Source: a virus. Taken from it: a DNA stretch of 20,894 nucleotides. Positions 13,424 through 19,397 of this stretch are shown here, piece by piece (the first letter of the stretch is position 1; each line of letters opens with the position of its first letter). The notes under the pieces were generated by a model, which worked only from the letters and a program-made list of their open reading frames with translations, was not told where the DNA came from and made no database searches. Made by a program: the position numbers and the translations under genes. The stretch spans positions 1 to 20,894 of IMG/VR virus record IMGVR_UViG_3300026097_000128; one strand, written 5' to 3'.

Positions 13424-13931
13424 CTGTCAGTCTCCGTTTGCGGTTTGCGACGAGAGCTTCATACTCGTCATGGGGGTAGACGTCATAATAGCCCAAAGGA
13501 TGCAACTTGTCACTCGCGGCCACAACTTGGTCTAACGATTGCACAAACAGCATCGCGTAGTCGCCGTCGACCTCGCTCTCCCAGTTATTGTCTGTCAGAA
13601 AATCAAGGCCAGCGTCGTCCGCGCCGTAGTCTGGGTGAAAGGTCATGCAATGGAGCGCAGGGAACCGTTTGTTGAGCTCTTCAGACAACTCATGTAAATC
13701 CTCGGGCTCGGGGAGATCGAAGGTGGCAATAATGACGAGCTCCTTGCCGAGCTGCTCAAAATCCTCGCAGTGTTTGACGGAATCGGCGAAGATATCTGGC
13801 GTTTCGACCACGAGCACTACGTTGTCACGCCACGCCCTTGCCGCGTATGGACAAGGCGGTAGACCTTTGAGGTGTTCGCTGGGAACCTCAAGAACCTCAC
13901 GTGACCAGCTGCGCAGATCACGCTCGATCAT
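13404..13931 (-). CDS. Cytoplasmic enzyme-like protein with CPYA motif
   Basis: A 175-residue protein. The start at 13931 (MIERDLRSWSREVLEVPSEH) is chosen because its ATGA overlaps the stop of the previous gene. The motif GLPPCPYAARAW (Cys27) followed by alternating beta strands and helices (VVLVVETPDIF, LVIIATFDLPEPEDLHELSE, MTFHPDYG, YAMLFVQSLDQVV) gives an alpha/beta fold unlike a virion protein. The CPYA box recalls the NLCPFA box of DUF1415-type proteins, a distant similarity by eye. It is acidic, against strongly basic neighbours. The family is recurrent in marine phages but I know no function. It may act in the infected cell rather than in the virion. Confidence 0.6.
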   Translation of the reverse strand: MIERDLRSWSREVLEVPSEHLKGLPPCPYAARAWRDNVVLVVETPDIFADSVKHCEDFEQLGKELVIIATFDLPEPEDLHELSEELNKRFPALHCMTFHPDYGADDAGLDFLTDNNWESEVDGDYAMLFVQSLDQVVAASDKLHPLGYYDVYPHDEYEALVANRKRRLTDGYETP

Positions 13932-14116
13932 GACTTGTACCCTCCGCCCTTGGCCTTGTACTGCTTGGCCAACATCTGCGCCTTGCGTGCGCTCCATTGG
14001 CCCGGCTTCCCACCCTTGCCGCCAGCCTTGATGCTGTTGAACAGGGATTTGCGCATGCTGGGCTTGGTGTAGTTTCCCGACTCATTGACGCGTGACTTGG
14101 TCGGTTTTTTGGCCAT
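13928..14116 (-). CDS. Small basic protein, KPGQWSARKAQ family
   Basis: A 62-residue basic protein, MAKKPTKSRVNESGNYTKPS, then MRKSLFNSIKAGGKGGKPGQ and WSARKAQMLAKQYKAKGGGY. The GGKPGQWSARKAQ(L/M)xxKxYKxxGGGY pattern recurs in many cyanophages and marine phages. It is coupled at both ends (TGATG at 14116-14118, ATGA at 13928-13931). Function unknown to me; high charge suggests nucleic acid or capsid contact. Confidence 0.68.
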   Translation of the reverse strand: MAKKPTKSRVNESGNYTKPSMRKSLFNSIKAGGKGGKPGQWSARKAQMLAKQYKAKGGGYKS

Positions 14117-14403
14117 CAGGTCACCTTCCCCTTCGTGCGCCCTTTCATGCAGATGCCGTCGCCACGACCCATGCGGCCGCCGGCCGCCGCCCGCTTGACA
14201 GATTTCTGCCCGCTGCAGCCCCATGCCTTGCGGCGAGCTTTGACCTTCGGAGTGCGCTTCTGACTCACTGTGCGGGCACAATAGGCGTCCCCGCGAGGCG
14301 TACCGGGCGATGAGACCCGGCGATGCTTCTTGCCCTTGCTGTCCTTGTAAGTGGTGCCGTCAGCGTACTTCTCGTCGGCCGGCCGATCGTCTTTTTTGGC
14401 CAT
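14116..14403 (-). CDS. Small basic Cys-containing phage protein
   Basis: A 95-residue, very basic protein, MAKKDDRPADEKYADGTTYK, then SSPGTPRGDAYCARTVSQ, RRKAWGCSGQKSVKR and GRMGRGDGICMKGRTKGKV. Three Cys residues lie within short conserved boxes (DAYCAR, WGCSG, DGICMKG). The GDxYCARS...KAWGC pair is a motif of a small phage family, DUF6321 if I recall rightly. Three Cys could bind metal with another ligand or oligomer; this is speculation. It starts 2 bases after the membrane protein's stop. Confidence 0.62.
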   Translation of the reverse strand: MAKKDDRPADEKYADGTTYKDSKGKKHRRVSSPGTPRGDAYCARTVSQKRTPKVKARRKAWGCSGQKSVKRAAAGGRMGRGDGICMKGRTKGKVT

Positions 14404-14404
14404 G

Positions 14405-14686
14405 TCACTCCATCCTCCGCTCCATCAGGTTCAGCAGCCGGTTTATATCCGACCTCATCCCCCGGACATTCTCGTCTATGCGACCAAGCTGGACCGCCTG
14501 TGCGCTGGCGTTTCTCTCCAGCATCTCAACGCGTCCGTTGACAGCACCTATGGAAACCCGGTTGTTCTCGATGTCCTTGAACACGACCCCTGCGGCCCAG
14601 CCCAAGAACGCGACCTGTCCGACAGCTGTCAGGATCAGAGCAATCGGTATCCGCCGGTCTAGGTGCCAACTTTGAGCTTCAGACAT
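14405..14686 (-). CDS. Small membrane protein with coiled coil, holin candidate
   Basis: A 93-residue protein. The open frame runs farther upstream, but MSEAQSWHLDRRIP at 14686 is the likely start, with TGAGG upstream overlapping the previous stop. One membrane helix lies at about residues 14-36 (PIALILTAVGQVAFLGWAAG), followed by a coiled coil (about 38-93: NNRVSIGAVNGRVEMLERNA, then NVRGMRSDINRLLNLMERRM). Membrane-plus-coiled-coil proteins of this size include single-helix holins and inner-membrane accessory proteins. No holin is seen next to the endolysin, so this one, 10 kb away, is a candidate, though unproven. Confidence 0.6.
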   Translation of the reverse strand: MSEAQSWHLDRRIPIALILTAVGQVAFLGWAAGVVFKDIENNRVSIGAVNGRVEMLERNASAQAVQLGRIDENVRGMRSDINRLLNLMERRME

Positions 14687-14693
14687 GAAAACC

Positions 14694-14972
14694 TCAGCTA
14701 TAGAAGATCGTGAGCGCCGTAAGGTTTGTCGCGGCAGTGACCAACACATCGCTTTGAGCCCTGATTCCGTTGTCTGGAATGTTGACCGAATGAGAGTCGC
14801 TGACCGCAAAGTCGATGTCGAGTAGCGTCTCACCGCCCGACCCGTCCGTGATGGTCAGCCGACCGGCACCGCCCGCTCCAACAAGCACTTGGACTTGACG
14901 GATTCGAGCAGGTCCAACGGCCAGAGAAGCGGCCGTTGTGAGCCGTTTTGCTTTGATGTCTGACAAGGCCAT
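14694..14972 (-). CDS. Small beta-rich virion protein
   Basis: A 92-residue protein, MALSDIKAKRLTTAASLAVG, then RIRQVQVLVGAGGAGRLTIT and an ending SDVLVTAATNLTALTIFYS. The pattern is beta-sandwich-like, with no membrane helix or enzyme motif. It follows the 34-residue gene after 3 bases and precedes the membrane protein. The likely role is virion decoration, by place and composition only. Confidence 0.58.
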   Translation of the reverse strand: MALSDIKAKRLTTAASLAVGPARIRQVQVLVGAGGAGRLTITDGSGGETLLDIDFAVSDSHSVNIPDNGIRAQSDVLVTAATNLTALTIFYS

Positions 14973-14975
14973 GGC

Positions 14976-15080
14976 TCATTTCCCTTTTTTGGCAGGTTTC
15001 GGCTTTGGGGCCGGCTTGGGAGCTGCAGGCTTACGCCGCGCCAGCTCCTCCTCGCTCGCGGGTGTCCACTTTATGCTCAT
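14976..15080 (-). CDS. 34-residue Pro/Lys/Ala peptide
   Basis: A very small gene with ATG at 15080-15078 and TGA at 14978-14976. It encodes MSIKWTPASEEELARRKPAA followed by PKPAPKPKPAKKGK: a short acidic helix and an extended Pro-Ala-Lys tail. It fits closely between neighbours, 8 bases after one stop and 3 before the next start. There is only a weak GTGAG ribosome-binding site. The tight packing and the non-random tail support a real gene. Function is unknown; peptides of this type could bind nucleic acid or a capsid surface. Confidence 0.45.
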   Translation of the reverse strand: MSIKWTPASEEELARRKPAAPKPAPKPKPAKKGK

Positions 15081-15088
15081 GGCTCAAC

Positions 15089-15325
15089 TCACGACGCTGC
15101 AATAGTTGCACCGGTGTCCGAACGCTTCCAGTCCGTGCCATCGGAGAACGCGAGAATCGCGCTGCCAGCAGCGCCATCGCTTACATAAACGATCGTACCA
15201 GCGCCAGCATCCGAAGCGGAGGGAGCGGTAGAAACAGTGTAGGTGGGAACTTGAGCGGCACCTGTGAGGTCGCCGGTGAAGCCATTGGTCGATACGACCG
15301 GGCCGGAAAACGTGGTCTGAGCCAT
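15089..15325 (-). CDS. Small virion protein of the YVSDGAAGSAILAFSDG type
   Basis: A 78-residue protein, MAQTTFSGPVVSTNGFTGDL, then TYTVSTAPSASDAGAGTIVY and FSDGTDWKRSDTGATIAAS. The AGTIVYVSDGAAG...FSDGTDWKRSDTG pattern occurs as a separate small gene or within fibres of marine phages, and is beta-rich. It is the first gene after the capsid terminator and the 160-base spacer, so it may start a new transcript or depend on read-through. The likely role is capsid- or fibre-associated. Confidence 0.6.
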   Translation of the reverse strand: MAQTTFSGPVVSTNGFTGDLTGAAQVPTYTVSTAPSASDAGAGTIVYVSDGAAGSAILAFSDGTDWKRSDTGATIAAS

Positions 15326-15362
15326 TTTTGTACCTCATGCACAAGGGTTTGCCGCGCAGTCT

Positions 15363-15393
15363 GTGCATCGTCAGGTAGGCGACCTGTCTGCAC
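15363..15393 (-). promoter_or_regulatory. Inverted repeat between the capsid terminator and the next gene
   Basis: An outer stem GTGCA/TGCAC (15363-15367, 15389-15393) and an inner stem CAGGT/ACCTG (15372-15376, 15382-15386) around a 5-base loop can form a hairpin. It lies in the 160-base spacer and has no following U tract, so it is not a terminator. It may be an operator, processing site or leader structure. No clear sigma70 promoter was found around it. Confidence 0.35.
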
Positions 15394-15434
15394 GGCTTGG
15401 ATGTTGCCTGCCCAAACCATACATCACCACAGAA

Positions 15435-15466
15435 CAAAAAGAAAGGGCGGCCCGAAGACCGCCCTC
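15435..15466 (-). terminator. Rho-independent terminator after the major capsid gene
   Basis: In the minus-strand RNA a 9-pair stem (AGGGCGGUC with GGCCGCCCU, one G-U pair, 15444-15465) closes a UUCG tetraloop and is followed by a U-rich tract (UUCUUUUUG, 15435-15443). This is 20 bases after the capsid stop. It likely ends or attenuates the head-gene transcript and may stabilise its 3' end. Confidence 0.9.
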
Positions 15467-15485
15467 CTGAATCACTGTCCCGTGA

Positions 15486-16391
15486 TTATGCGCCCGGCGA
15501 GCCGAACATGGCCAGCGGATCGGACACCCCGAACGAATAACGCTCGCGTGCCTTGTAGCGCACGTTACCAGTGTCGAAGTCGCCGTCCATCGAGGTCGAC
15601 ATCGGCGTACGCACGAAGTGCTTGTAGCCGTTCGGCACGTCGGTGGTCAGGAACCACGCGTCGGTGTCGGTCAGGTAGTGGTTGACACGATACCCTTCAG
15701 GGATCGAGCCGTTGCTGCGCAGCGCGTTCAGGTCGTTGTCCGCGGTGCCAACACGCAGCTCGGTCTGCAGGAGACGCGTAGCGACGAACATCAGCGACGG
15801 GGGAACGATCAGCTTGCGGGGCTGAGCTGCGATCAGGAGGCCCCGCTCATCGACGTAGGCGGCGATATCAATCACAGCCTGCTCGAGCGAGGTCTCGTTG
15901 AGGTCCGAGTCAACCGCCGGACGGTTCCGGTTCGTCACACCTTCCACAGTGGGATGCGATGCGTTGAACAGGGTCACACCATCACCGCCGGTGAACGTGT
16001 CAAAGCCGGTGTTCAGCAGCGAGGCTGCCTTGACCTGCTTCGTGTAGGCCATGGCGCGAGCCAGTGCCTTGGTGTAACGGGCCGACAGAGAGTCGTACAG
16101 GTTATCTTCCATCGCCTCTTCGGTGATGGAGAAGCCCATAGCGACGGTCTCGTGGTTGTAGCGAGCCGTGAACGCCTCTTGTGCGTTGTCGTACGAGATC
16201 GACGAACCCTCGGCCTTGACCGGTGCAGCACCGAAGCCCGACAGTTTGACTTCCTCTTCGAAGGAGCGCTCCGAAGTTTCAGTCTCGTAGATTTCCGCAT
16301 GCTCGTTCTCGTACTTGTCGTACTCGAGGCCGAACAGAGCGTTAAGGCCCGGAAGCAGCTCTTTGAGAAGCTGGGAGCGTGAAATAGCCAT
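15486..16391 (-). CDS. Major capsid protein, Mu gpT-like (HK97 fold)
   Basis: A 301-residue protein, MAISRSQLLKELLPGLNALF, with an acidic N-arm (YDKYENEHAEIYETETSERS) followed by the E-loop region (SYDNAQEAFTARYNHETVAM, GFSITEEAMEDNLYDSL). The P-domain and A-domain part contains LFNASHPTVEG, LIVPPSLMFVATRLLQTELR and YFVRTPM-like strands, and the end is YSFGVSDPLAMFGSPGA. The FSITEEAMEDN...LFNASHP...LIVPP pattern is that of the Mu gpT-like major head subunit family, an HK97-fold coat. It assembles the procapsid on the scaffold. AAGGGAG is a strong ribosome-binding site before 16391, and a UUCG-loop terminator follows the stop, as expected for the most expressed gene. Combination with a P22-like portal is notable. 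Confidence 0.88.
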   Translation of the reverse strand: MAISRSQLLKELLPGLNALFGLEYDKYENEHAEIYETETSERSFEEEVKLSGFGAAPVKAEGSSISYDNAQEAFTARYNHETVAMGFSITEEAMEDNLYDSLSARYTKALARAMAYTKQVKAASLLNTGFDTFTGGDGVTLFNASHPTVEGVTNRNRPAVDSDLNETSLEQAVIDIAAYVDERGLLIAAQPRKLIVPPSLMFVATRLLQTELRVGTADNDLNALRSNGSIPEGYRVNHYLTDTDAWFLTTDVPNGYKHFVRTPMSTSMDGDFDTGNVRYKARERYSFGVSDPLAMFGSPGA

Positions 16392-16404
16392 GATTCAGTC
16401 TCCC

Positions 16405-17025
16405 TTACAGGCCAACGGCGTTAGTCAGGCTGTGGTAGCCCGGGTTGAACTTGACCAGAACGTCAGGATAGGCGTCGCTGATCGGCGAAACCGGGGCCAC
16501 GATGCGGAAAGCCGCAGTTGTGGTCACGGTGGTGGCATCCAGCGCAGAAGTCGAGTTGCCTGTCGTGGTGTTGCCAGTCGAGGTGCTCTGTGCTGCGGCG
16601 AAGAAGGTATTAGCGCCGATGTCCGACTGGTCAATCGCGCCGTCAAGCTGGGCTTGGAACAGCACGTTTGGGTCGTCCACGACATACGCCTTGATCGCGG
16701 TGCCGGTGGGAGCAGCATAACCCGACGGGTAATACTGCGAGTGCAGAAGTTGCCCCTGTGCGTTGACGTATTCACAGCCAACAAAGACACCCATCGAGCC
16801 GGTCAAGGTCGTGCCGGTCGGAAGTGCGTTGGTCGTGCCGTCTGCGCCAGTGGCAGTCGAAAGCGCGATGTAACCATCCGCGCCAATGTGAACGACTTGA
16901 CCGTAGAAGAGGTTGGTTGCCTCTCCTGCGGGGTCGATCAGGTACTCGGACGTCGCTCCGGCGTAAGGCATGCCATCAGCACGCTTGACCGGGCGGAGCC
17001 CATAAGGAGTAGCTGTCGTAGCCAT
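16405..17025 (-). CDS. Conserved head protein, decoration-protein candidate
   Basis: A 206-residue protein, MATTATPYGLRPVKRADGMP, then YAGATSEYLIDPAGEATNLF, a beta-rich middle with HIGADGYIAL, and an ending VLVKFNPGYHSLTN. It lies directly upstream of the capsid gene with a 13-base gap. This ATPYGLRPVKR.DG.PYAGA start is common in marine phages and in this slot decoration (head-stabilising) proteins are usual. Insert STSTGNTTTGNSTSAL is low complexity. GGAG precedes its ATG. The role is inferred from position and the beta-rich pattern. Confidence 0.68.
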   Translation of the reverse strand: MATTATPYGLRPVKRADGMPYAGATSEYLIDPAGEATNLFYGQVVHIGADGYIALSTATGADGTTNALPTGTTLTGSMGVFVGCEYVNAQGQLLHSQYYPSGYAAPTGTAIKAYVVDDPNVLFQAQLDGAIDQSDIGANTFFAAAQSTSTGNTTTGNSTSALDATTVTTTAAFRIVAPVSPISDAYPDVLVKFNPGYHSLTNAVGL

Positions 17026-17061
17026 CTTATATCTCCAAAGTGATAGGGTTCACGATAAGGG

Positions 17062-17508
17062 TCAGCCCTTACCAAACGAAGTGCGTGTTTGACGCTCCGG
17101 CCGAAGGACCGGCATGCGAGGATCAGATTGCCGCAGATAGTTGTTGTCCACGGCCTCCATCTGCTGTCTGGCCTGATTGAGCTGGTGCTCAACACGGTCT
17201 TCAGCAATCTCCTCTGGAACGGCGCACAAGAGTAGACCGCCAACTTCAATGTTGTCTTTGAAGCGGGAGTCCATGTCGGAGAGGAGTTTCATCTCCGGGT
17301 GATCGGCTGCCTTGACCGGGACATACCCTTCGCGGAATCGCGTAGAGACGTTCGGATTGTCAGATTGCCCAAGCATGGAGGTGCGAACCCAACGGAATTT
17401 GTATCCGTCACGAGGTTCGGGAGTGGGCAAAGCAGACGGCCGAGTCCACGAGCGCTTACGCTCCGACTGTTCGCGGGTCTTGTGCTCTCGGGGTGTTCGG
17501 TCAGCCAT
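17062..17508 (-). CDS. Conserved protein between scaffold and capsid genes
   Basis: A 148-residue, hydrophilic protein, MADRTPREHKTREQSERKRS, then YKFRWVRTSMLGQSDNPN, REGYVPVKAADHPE, and a coiled-coil end (HQLNQARQQMEAVDNNYL, then FGKG). It begins 8 bases inside the scaffold candidate's end, with AAGGA upstream. I recognise the YKFRWVR...NVSTR..EGYVPVKA.DHPE pattern from marine phages, but no function. A procapsid assembly role is the natural reading of its place. Confidence 0.62.
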   Translation of the reverse strand: MADRTPREHKTREQSERKRSWTRPSALPTPEPRDGYKFRWVRTSMLGQSDNPNVSTRFREGYVPVKAADHPEMKLLSDMDSRFKDNIEVGGLLLCAVPEEIAEDRVEHQLNQARQQMEAVDNNYLRQSDPRMPVLRPERQTRTSFGKG

Positions 17509-18475
17509 TTCTTGCGTCCTTCATTAACTGCGCCACGTACTGTTCGTTCGTGAGCCCAAGCCGTTTGGCGATAGCGGCCTGAGTAGAGGTTATCTTGTGA
17601 GTGCGCGGTTTTTTACCACTGCGTGCTGCAGGGGCCACCACGTTGGCCGCCTTTTGTTGCCGGGGAGTAACCTCTTCTTCCGCGGCGTCGGCAAACTTGT
17701 GCGGGAACACCTTACGGAGTTCCTTGTCGATCTCAGTGTAATATTTTTCACTGTTGGGATCAACTCCATTCAGAACAAGCTCTTCATGCACACCCAGAGC
17801 GTAGGATGTCATGCGTCGATCGTTCATGTACCACGGGTTGTCCTGCATCCACTTTTCCTGCCGCGGATTGAGCTTGGGCTTTTCGGGCTGCTGCTCCTGA
17901 CGCGGCTGCGGCTGAGCCTGTGGTTGCGGTTGGGCTTGCGGCTGAGGGCGATAATTCTGCAGGCGGTACATGTCGTTCTGCAGTGCCGTCAGCTTCTCCT
18001 GTGCCTCAAGGAGCGCGTCGGAGTCGCCGGTCTCATAGGCCGCACGATATGCCGTCTTGGCGCTCGACAGCTCGGACTGAACCCGAGCCTTGGCCTGCTC
18101 GACGAGGCTGCCCTCGCTCTTCTGCATGCGTTGGCGGAGAGTTTCGTTCTCCTGCTGCACCTGCTTGGCGTAGTTGATCGCCTCTTCGCGAAGGCGGGCC
18201 GCCTCCTGCTTTTGGCGCTCGGCCTCGTGATATTCGAACTTCAGCTTCTTGATGCGCTTCTGCACTGACTCGCTGTAGTTCTCCAGATCGTCGTCATTCG
18301 GCAGATCGGGGGCTTCGTCCTCGGCGCGGCGCGGCCGCTGATCCTCGGGAACGTCATCAACGACTTCGACCTCGAAATCGCCGTCATCGTCCTCATCTTC
18401 GTCCTCGGACGCGGCAGAGATCAGATCGTCGTCGCCGTCCACGTCGTCGTGAATATCCTGTGCTCGTTTATTCAT
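17501..18475 (-). CDS. Capsid scaffolding protein candidate
   Basis: A 324-residue protein. The start at 18475 (MNKRAQDIHDDVDGDDDLIS) is chosen because GGAGG lies 8 bases upstream and the Acb2/Tad1-like gene stops 2 bases before. The N-terminal 60 residues are extremely acidic (EDEDEDDDGDFEVEVVDDV). A long coiled coil (about 70-175, KRIKKLKFEYHEAERQKQEA and beyond) is followed by a Gln/Pro stretch (RPQPQAQPQPQAQPQPRQEQ), then a short globular part and a basic C-terminus (ARSGKKPRTHKITSTQAAIA). Acidic helical coiled coil with basic C-terminus, just upstream of the capsid gene, is the usual layout of scaffolds, which nucleate the procapsid and leave. The call is by layout, not by sequence match. 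Confidence 0.75.
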   Translation of the reverse strand: MNKRAQDIHDDVDGDDDLISAASEDEDEDDDGDFEVEVVDDVPEDQRPRRAEDEAPDLPNDDDLENYSESVQKRIKKLKFEYHEAERQKQEAARLREEAINYAKQVQQENETLRQRMQKSEGSLVEQAKARVQSELSSAKTAYRAAYETGDSDALLEAQEKLTALQNDMYRLQNYRPQPQAQPQPQAQPQPRQEQQPEKPKLNPRQEKWMQDNPWYMNDRRMTSYALGVHEELVLNGVDPNSEKYYTEIDKELRKVFPHKFADAAEEEVTPRQQKAANVVAPAARSGKKPRTHKITSTQAAIAKRLGLTNEQYVAQLMKDARNG

Positions 18476-18477
18476 AG

Positions 18478-18732
18478 TCAGCCCTCCGGACTCGGTTTCG
18501 TTGCGGCCTTGACGGCCCACATGGCGGCGTCCTCGACATGGGTTTGGGCCAGAGCCTTGAGCCGACGAACCTCATCTTGGCGCGCAAGCTCGGCGTCAGT
18601 CTCGGTGCCCAAGTTGGACGGGATCGTGTCGATCAGGTCGATCAAATCGGCCGCGGCACGCTTGATCTTTCCAACGGAGTCAGCCGCCGACGGATTGAAG
18701 TTGATACCTACGCGGTATTCACCCTTGGTCAT
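18478..18732 (-). CDS. Acb2/Tad1-like anti-CBASS/anti-Thoeris signal sponge
   Basis: An 84-residue protein, MTKGEYRVGINFNPSAADSV, then helix 1 (GKIKRAAADLIDLIDTI) and helix 2 (LKALAQTHVEDAAMWAVKAA). A short N-terminal strand with F-x-P, an IK/IR..A..L..LI helix and a C-terminal ...LA.T..E.A.MWA..A helix form the pattern of the Acb2/Tad1 helical-hairpin family (DUF7681-type). Acb2 and Tad1 are phage proteins that bind cyclic di- and trinucleotides and gcADPR, so CBASS or Thoeris effectors are not activated. It starts 14 bases inside the Tad2 gene, with AGGTGA upstream. The assignment is by recalled motif alignment; the Tyr in the FTYH box of the phage PaMx33 protein, as I recall it, is Asn here, so ligand choice could differ. 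Confidence 0.68.
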   Translation of the reverse strand: MTKGEYRVGINFNPSAADSVGKIKRAAADLIDLIDTIPSNLGTETDAELARQDEVRRLKALAQTHVEDAAMWAVKAATKPSPEG

Positions 18733-18946
18733 GGATCACCTCCCAATCCTCGGCCAGAATGTCCGTCTGGCTTGCTACCCACGGAACCAAATCGCCACTT
18801 GCCGTGCACATGAAAATGTACGGCAAAGACATCTTGCTGTTCGCGTCGGGAAGCTGCAGCTGAATCCACATATTCTTGCCGTTCCAGCCCATGCGGTAGA
18901 CGGCGTTTCCATGGCGAAGCGCCTGAAGCGCGCTCGAAAAATCCAT
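18719..18946 (-). CDS. tad2: Tad2-like anti-Thoeris protein (DUF2829)
   Basis: A 75-residue protein, MDFSSALQALRHGNAVYRMG, then WNGKNMWIQLQLPDANSKMS, LPYIFMCTASGDLVPW and VASQTDILAEDWEVI. This is a complete DUF2829 domain with its fixed landmarks: GWNGK (20-24), DLVPW (52-56), SQTDILAEDW (59-68). Members of this family include Tad2, which as a tetramer binds the Thoeris signal 1''-3' gcADPR (and, in some, cyclic nucleotides) and starves the ThsA effector. It starts 2 bases after the GroES stop (GAGGG upstream) and runs 14 bases into the Acb2/Tad1-like gene. Family membership is firm; that this one blocks Thoeris is an inference from the family. Confidence 0.85.
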   Translation of the reverse strand: MDFSSALQALRHGNAVYRMGWNGKNMWIQLQLPDANSKMSLPYIFMCTASGDLVPWVASQTDILAEDWEVIHDQG

Positions 18947-18948
18947 TC

Positions 18949-19314
18949 TTATGCCCTCTTAAAGCCACGCGGGTCGTCGACAACGGCTTCCACCGTGTCG
19001 TCGTTGATGAGCCGGAACTCTTTGTCCATGATCTTGAACCGTGTGCCCGAATAGGCACGGAAGATCACAAAATCCCCCTCCTTGCACCACGGTCCGGACG
19101 GGAACCGGTCAGGATCGCTGTATGCCTGCGGGCCTGCCTTCAGCACAAATCCGAGGATTGACGCAACCTCTTCCGCTGATTTCAGGGAGTCAGGCATGTA
19201 GACGCCGCCATCGGTCTTCTCGCTGACGTCCGGAAGGGCGATCAGCAGGCGGTATCCAGCGGGTTGTGGGAGTTTCAGTTTGATGCTCTCGTCGAGCTCA
19301 GACGCTTCGTACAT
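18949..19314 (-). CDS. GroES-like co-chaperonin
   Basis: A 121-residue Cpn10 protein. After a short extension it has YRLLIALPDVSEKTDGGVYM: the first strand and the mobile loop, whose hydrophobic tripeptide is Val-Tyr-Met (38-40) in place of Ile-Val-Leu of E. coli GroES. Then come GFVLKAGPQAYSD, a strand CKEGDFVIFRAYSGTRFK (with the usual KxGDxVIF pattern) and a closing INDDTVEAVVDD. Phage co-chaperonins such as T4 gp31 replace host GroES to let GroEL fold a large coat protein. Its place ahead of scaffold and capsid genes suits that. GAGGTGG precedes the ATG. The roof loop is about the normal size. The gene lies after an 83-base spacer. Confidence 0.85.
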   Translation of the reverse strand: MYEASELDESIKLKLPQPAGYRLLIALPDVSEKTDGGVYMPDSLKSAEEVASILGFVLKAGPQAYSDPDRFPSGPWCKEGDFVIFRAYSGTRFKIMDKEFRLINDDTVEAVVDDPRGFKRA

Positions 19315-19397
19315 TTGCCACCTCTGTTGCAGCGATTAAAGGCTCGCAGACGCCTCTGCTGGACTACCCAGCGTGTTGCACACTAGTTAAGCGTTAT
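19315..19397 (-). other. Spacer before the co-chaperonin gene, with a small hairpin
   Basis: This 83-base non-coding stretch has GCAGA-GGCG-UCUGC (5-pair stem) followed 5 bases later by a short UUUAAU. It may be a weak terminator or a structure in the leader of the GroES-like gene. I see no convincing promoter. Confidence 0.3.

Noticed and set aside
15084-15437. Minus-strand frames running through the post-capsid spacer
   Set aside because: They cross the next gene in other frames, lack a ribosome-binding site and look random in composition; the spacer is better read as terminator plus hairpin.
15618-16382. Long plus-strand open frame (254 codons) opposite the capsid gene
   Set aside because: The minus strand carries a clear major capsid protein; the plus frame is an antisense by-product of GC-rich codons.
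17880-17950. Gln/Pro repeat as a frame error in the scaffold candidate
   Set aside because: The frame stays open on both sides with sensible sequence; it is a plausible flexible linker.
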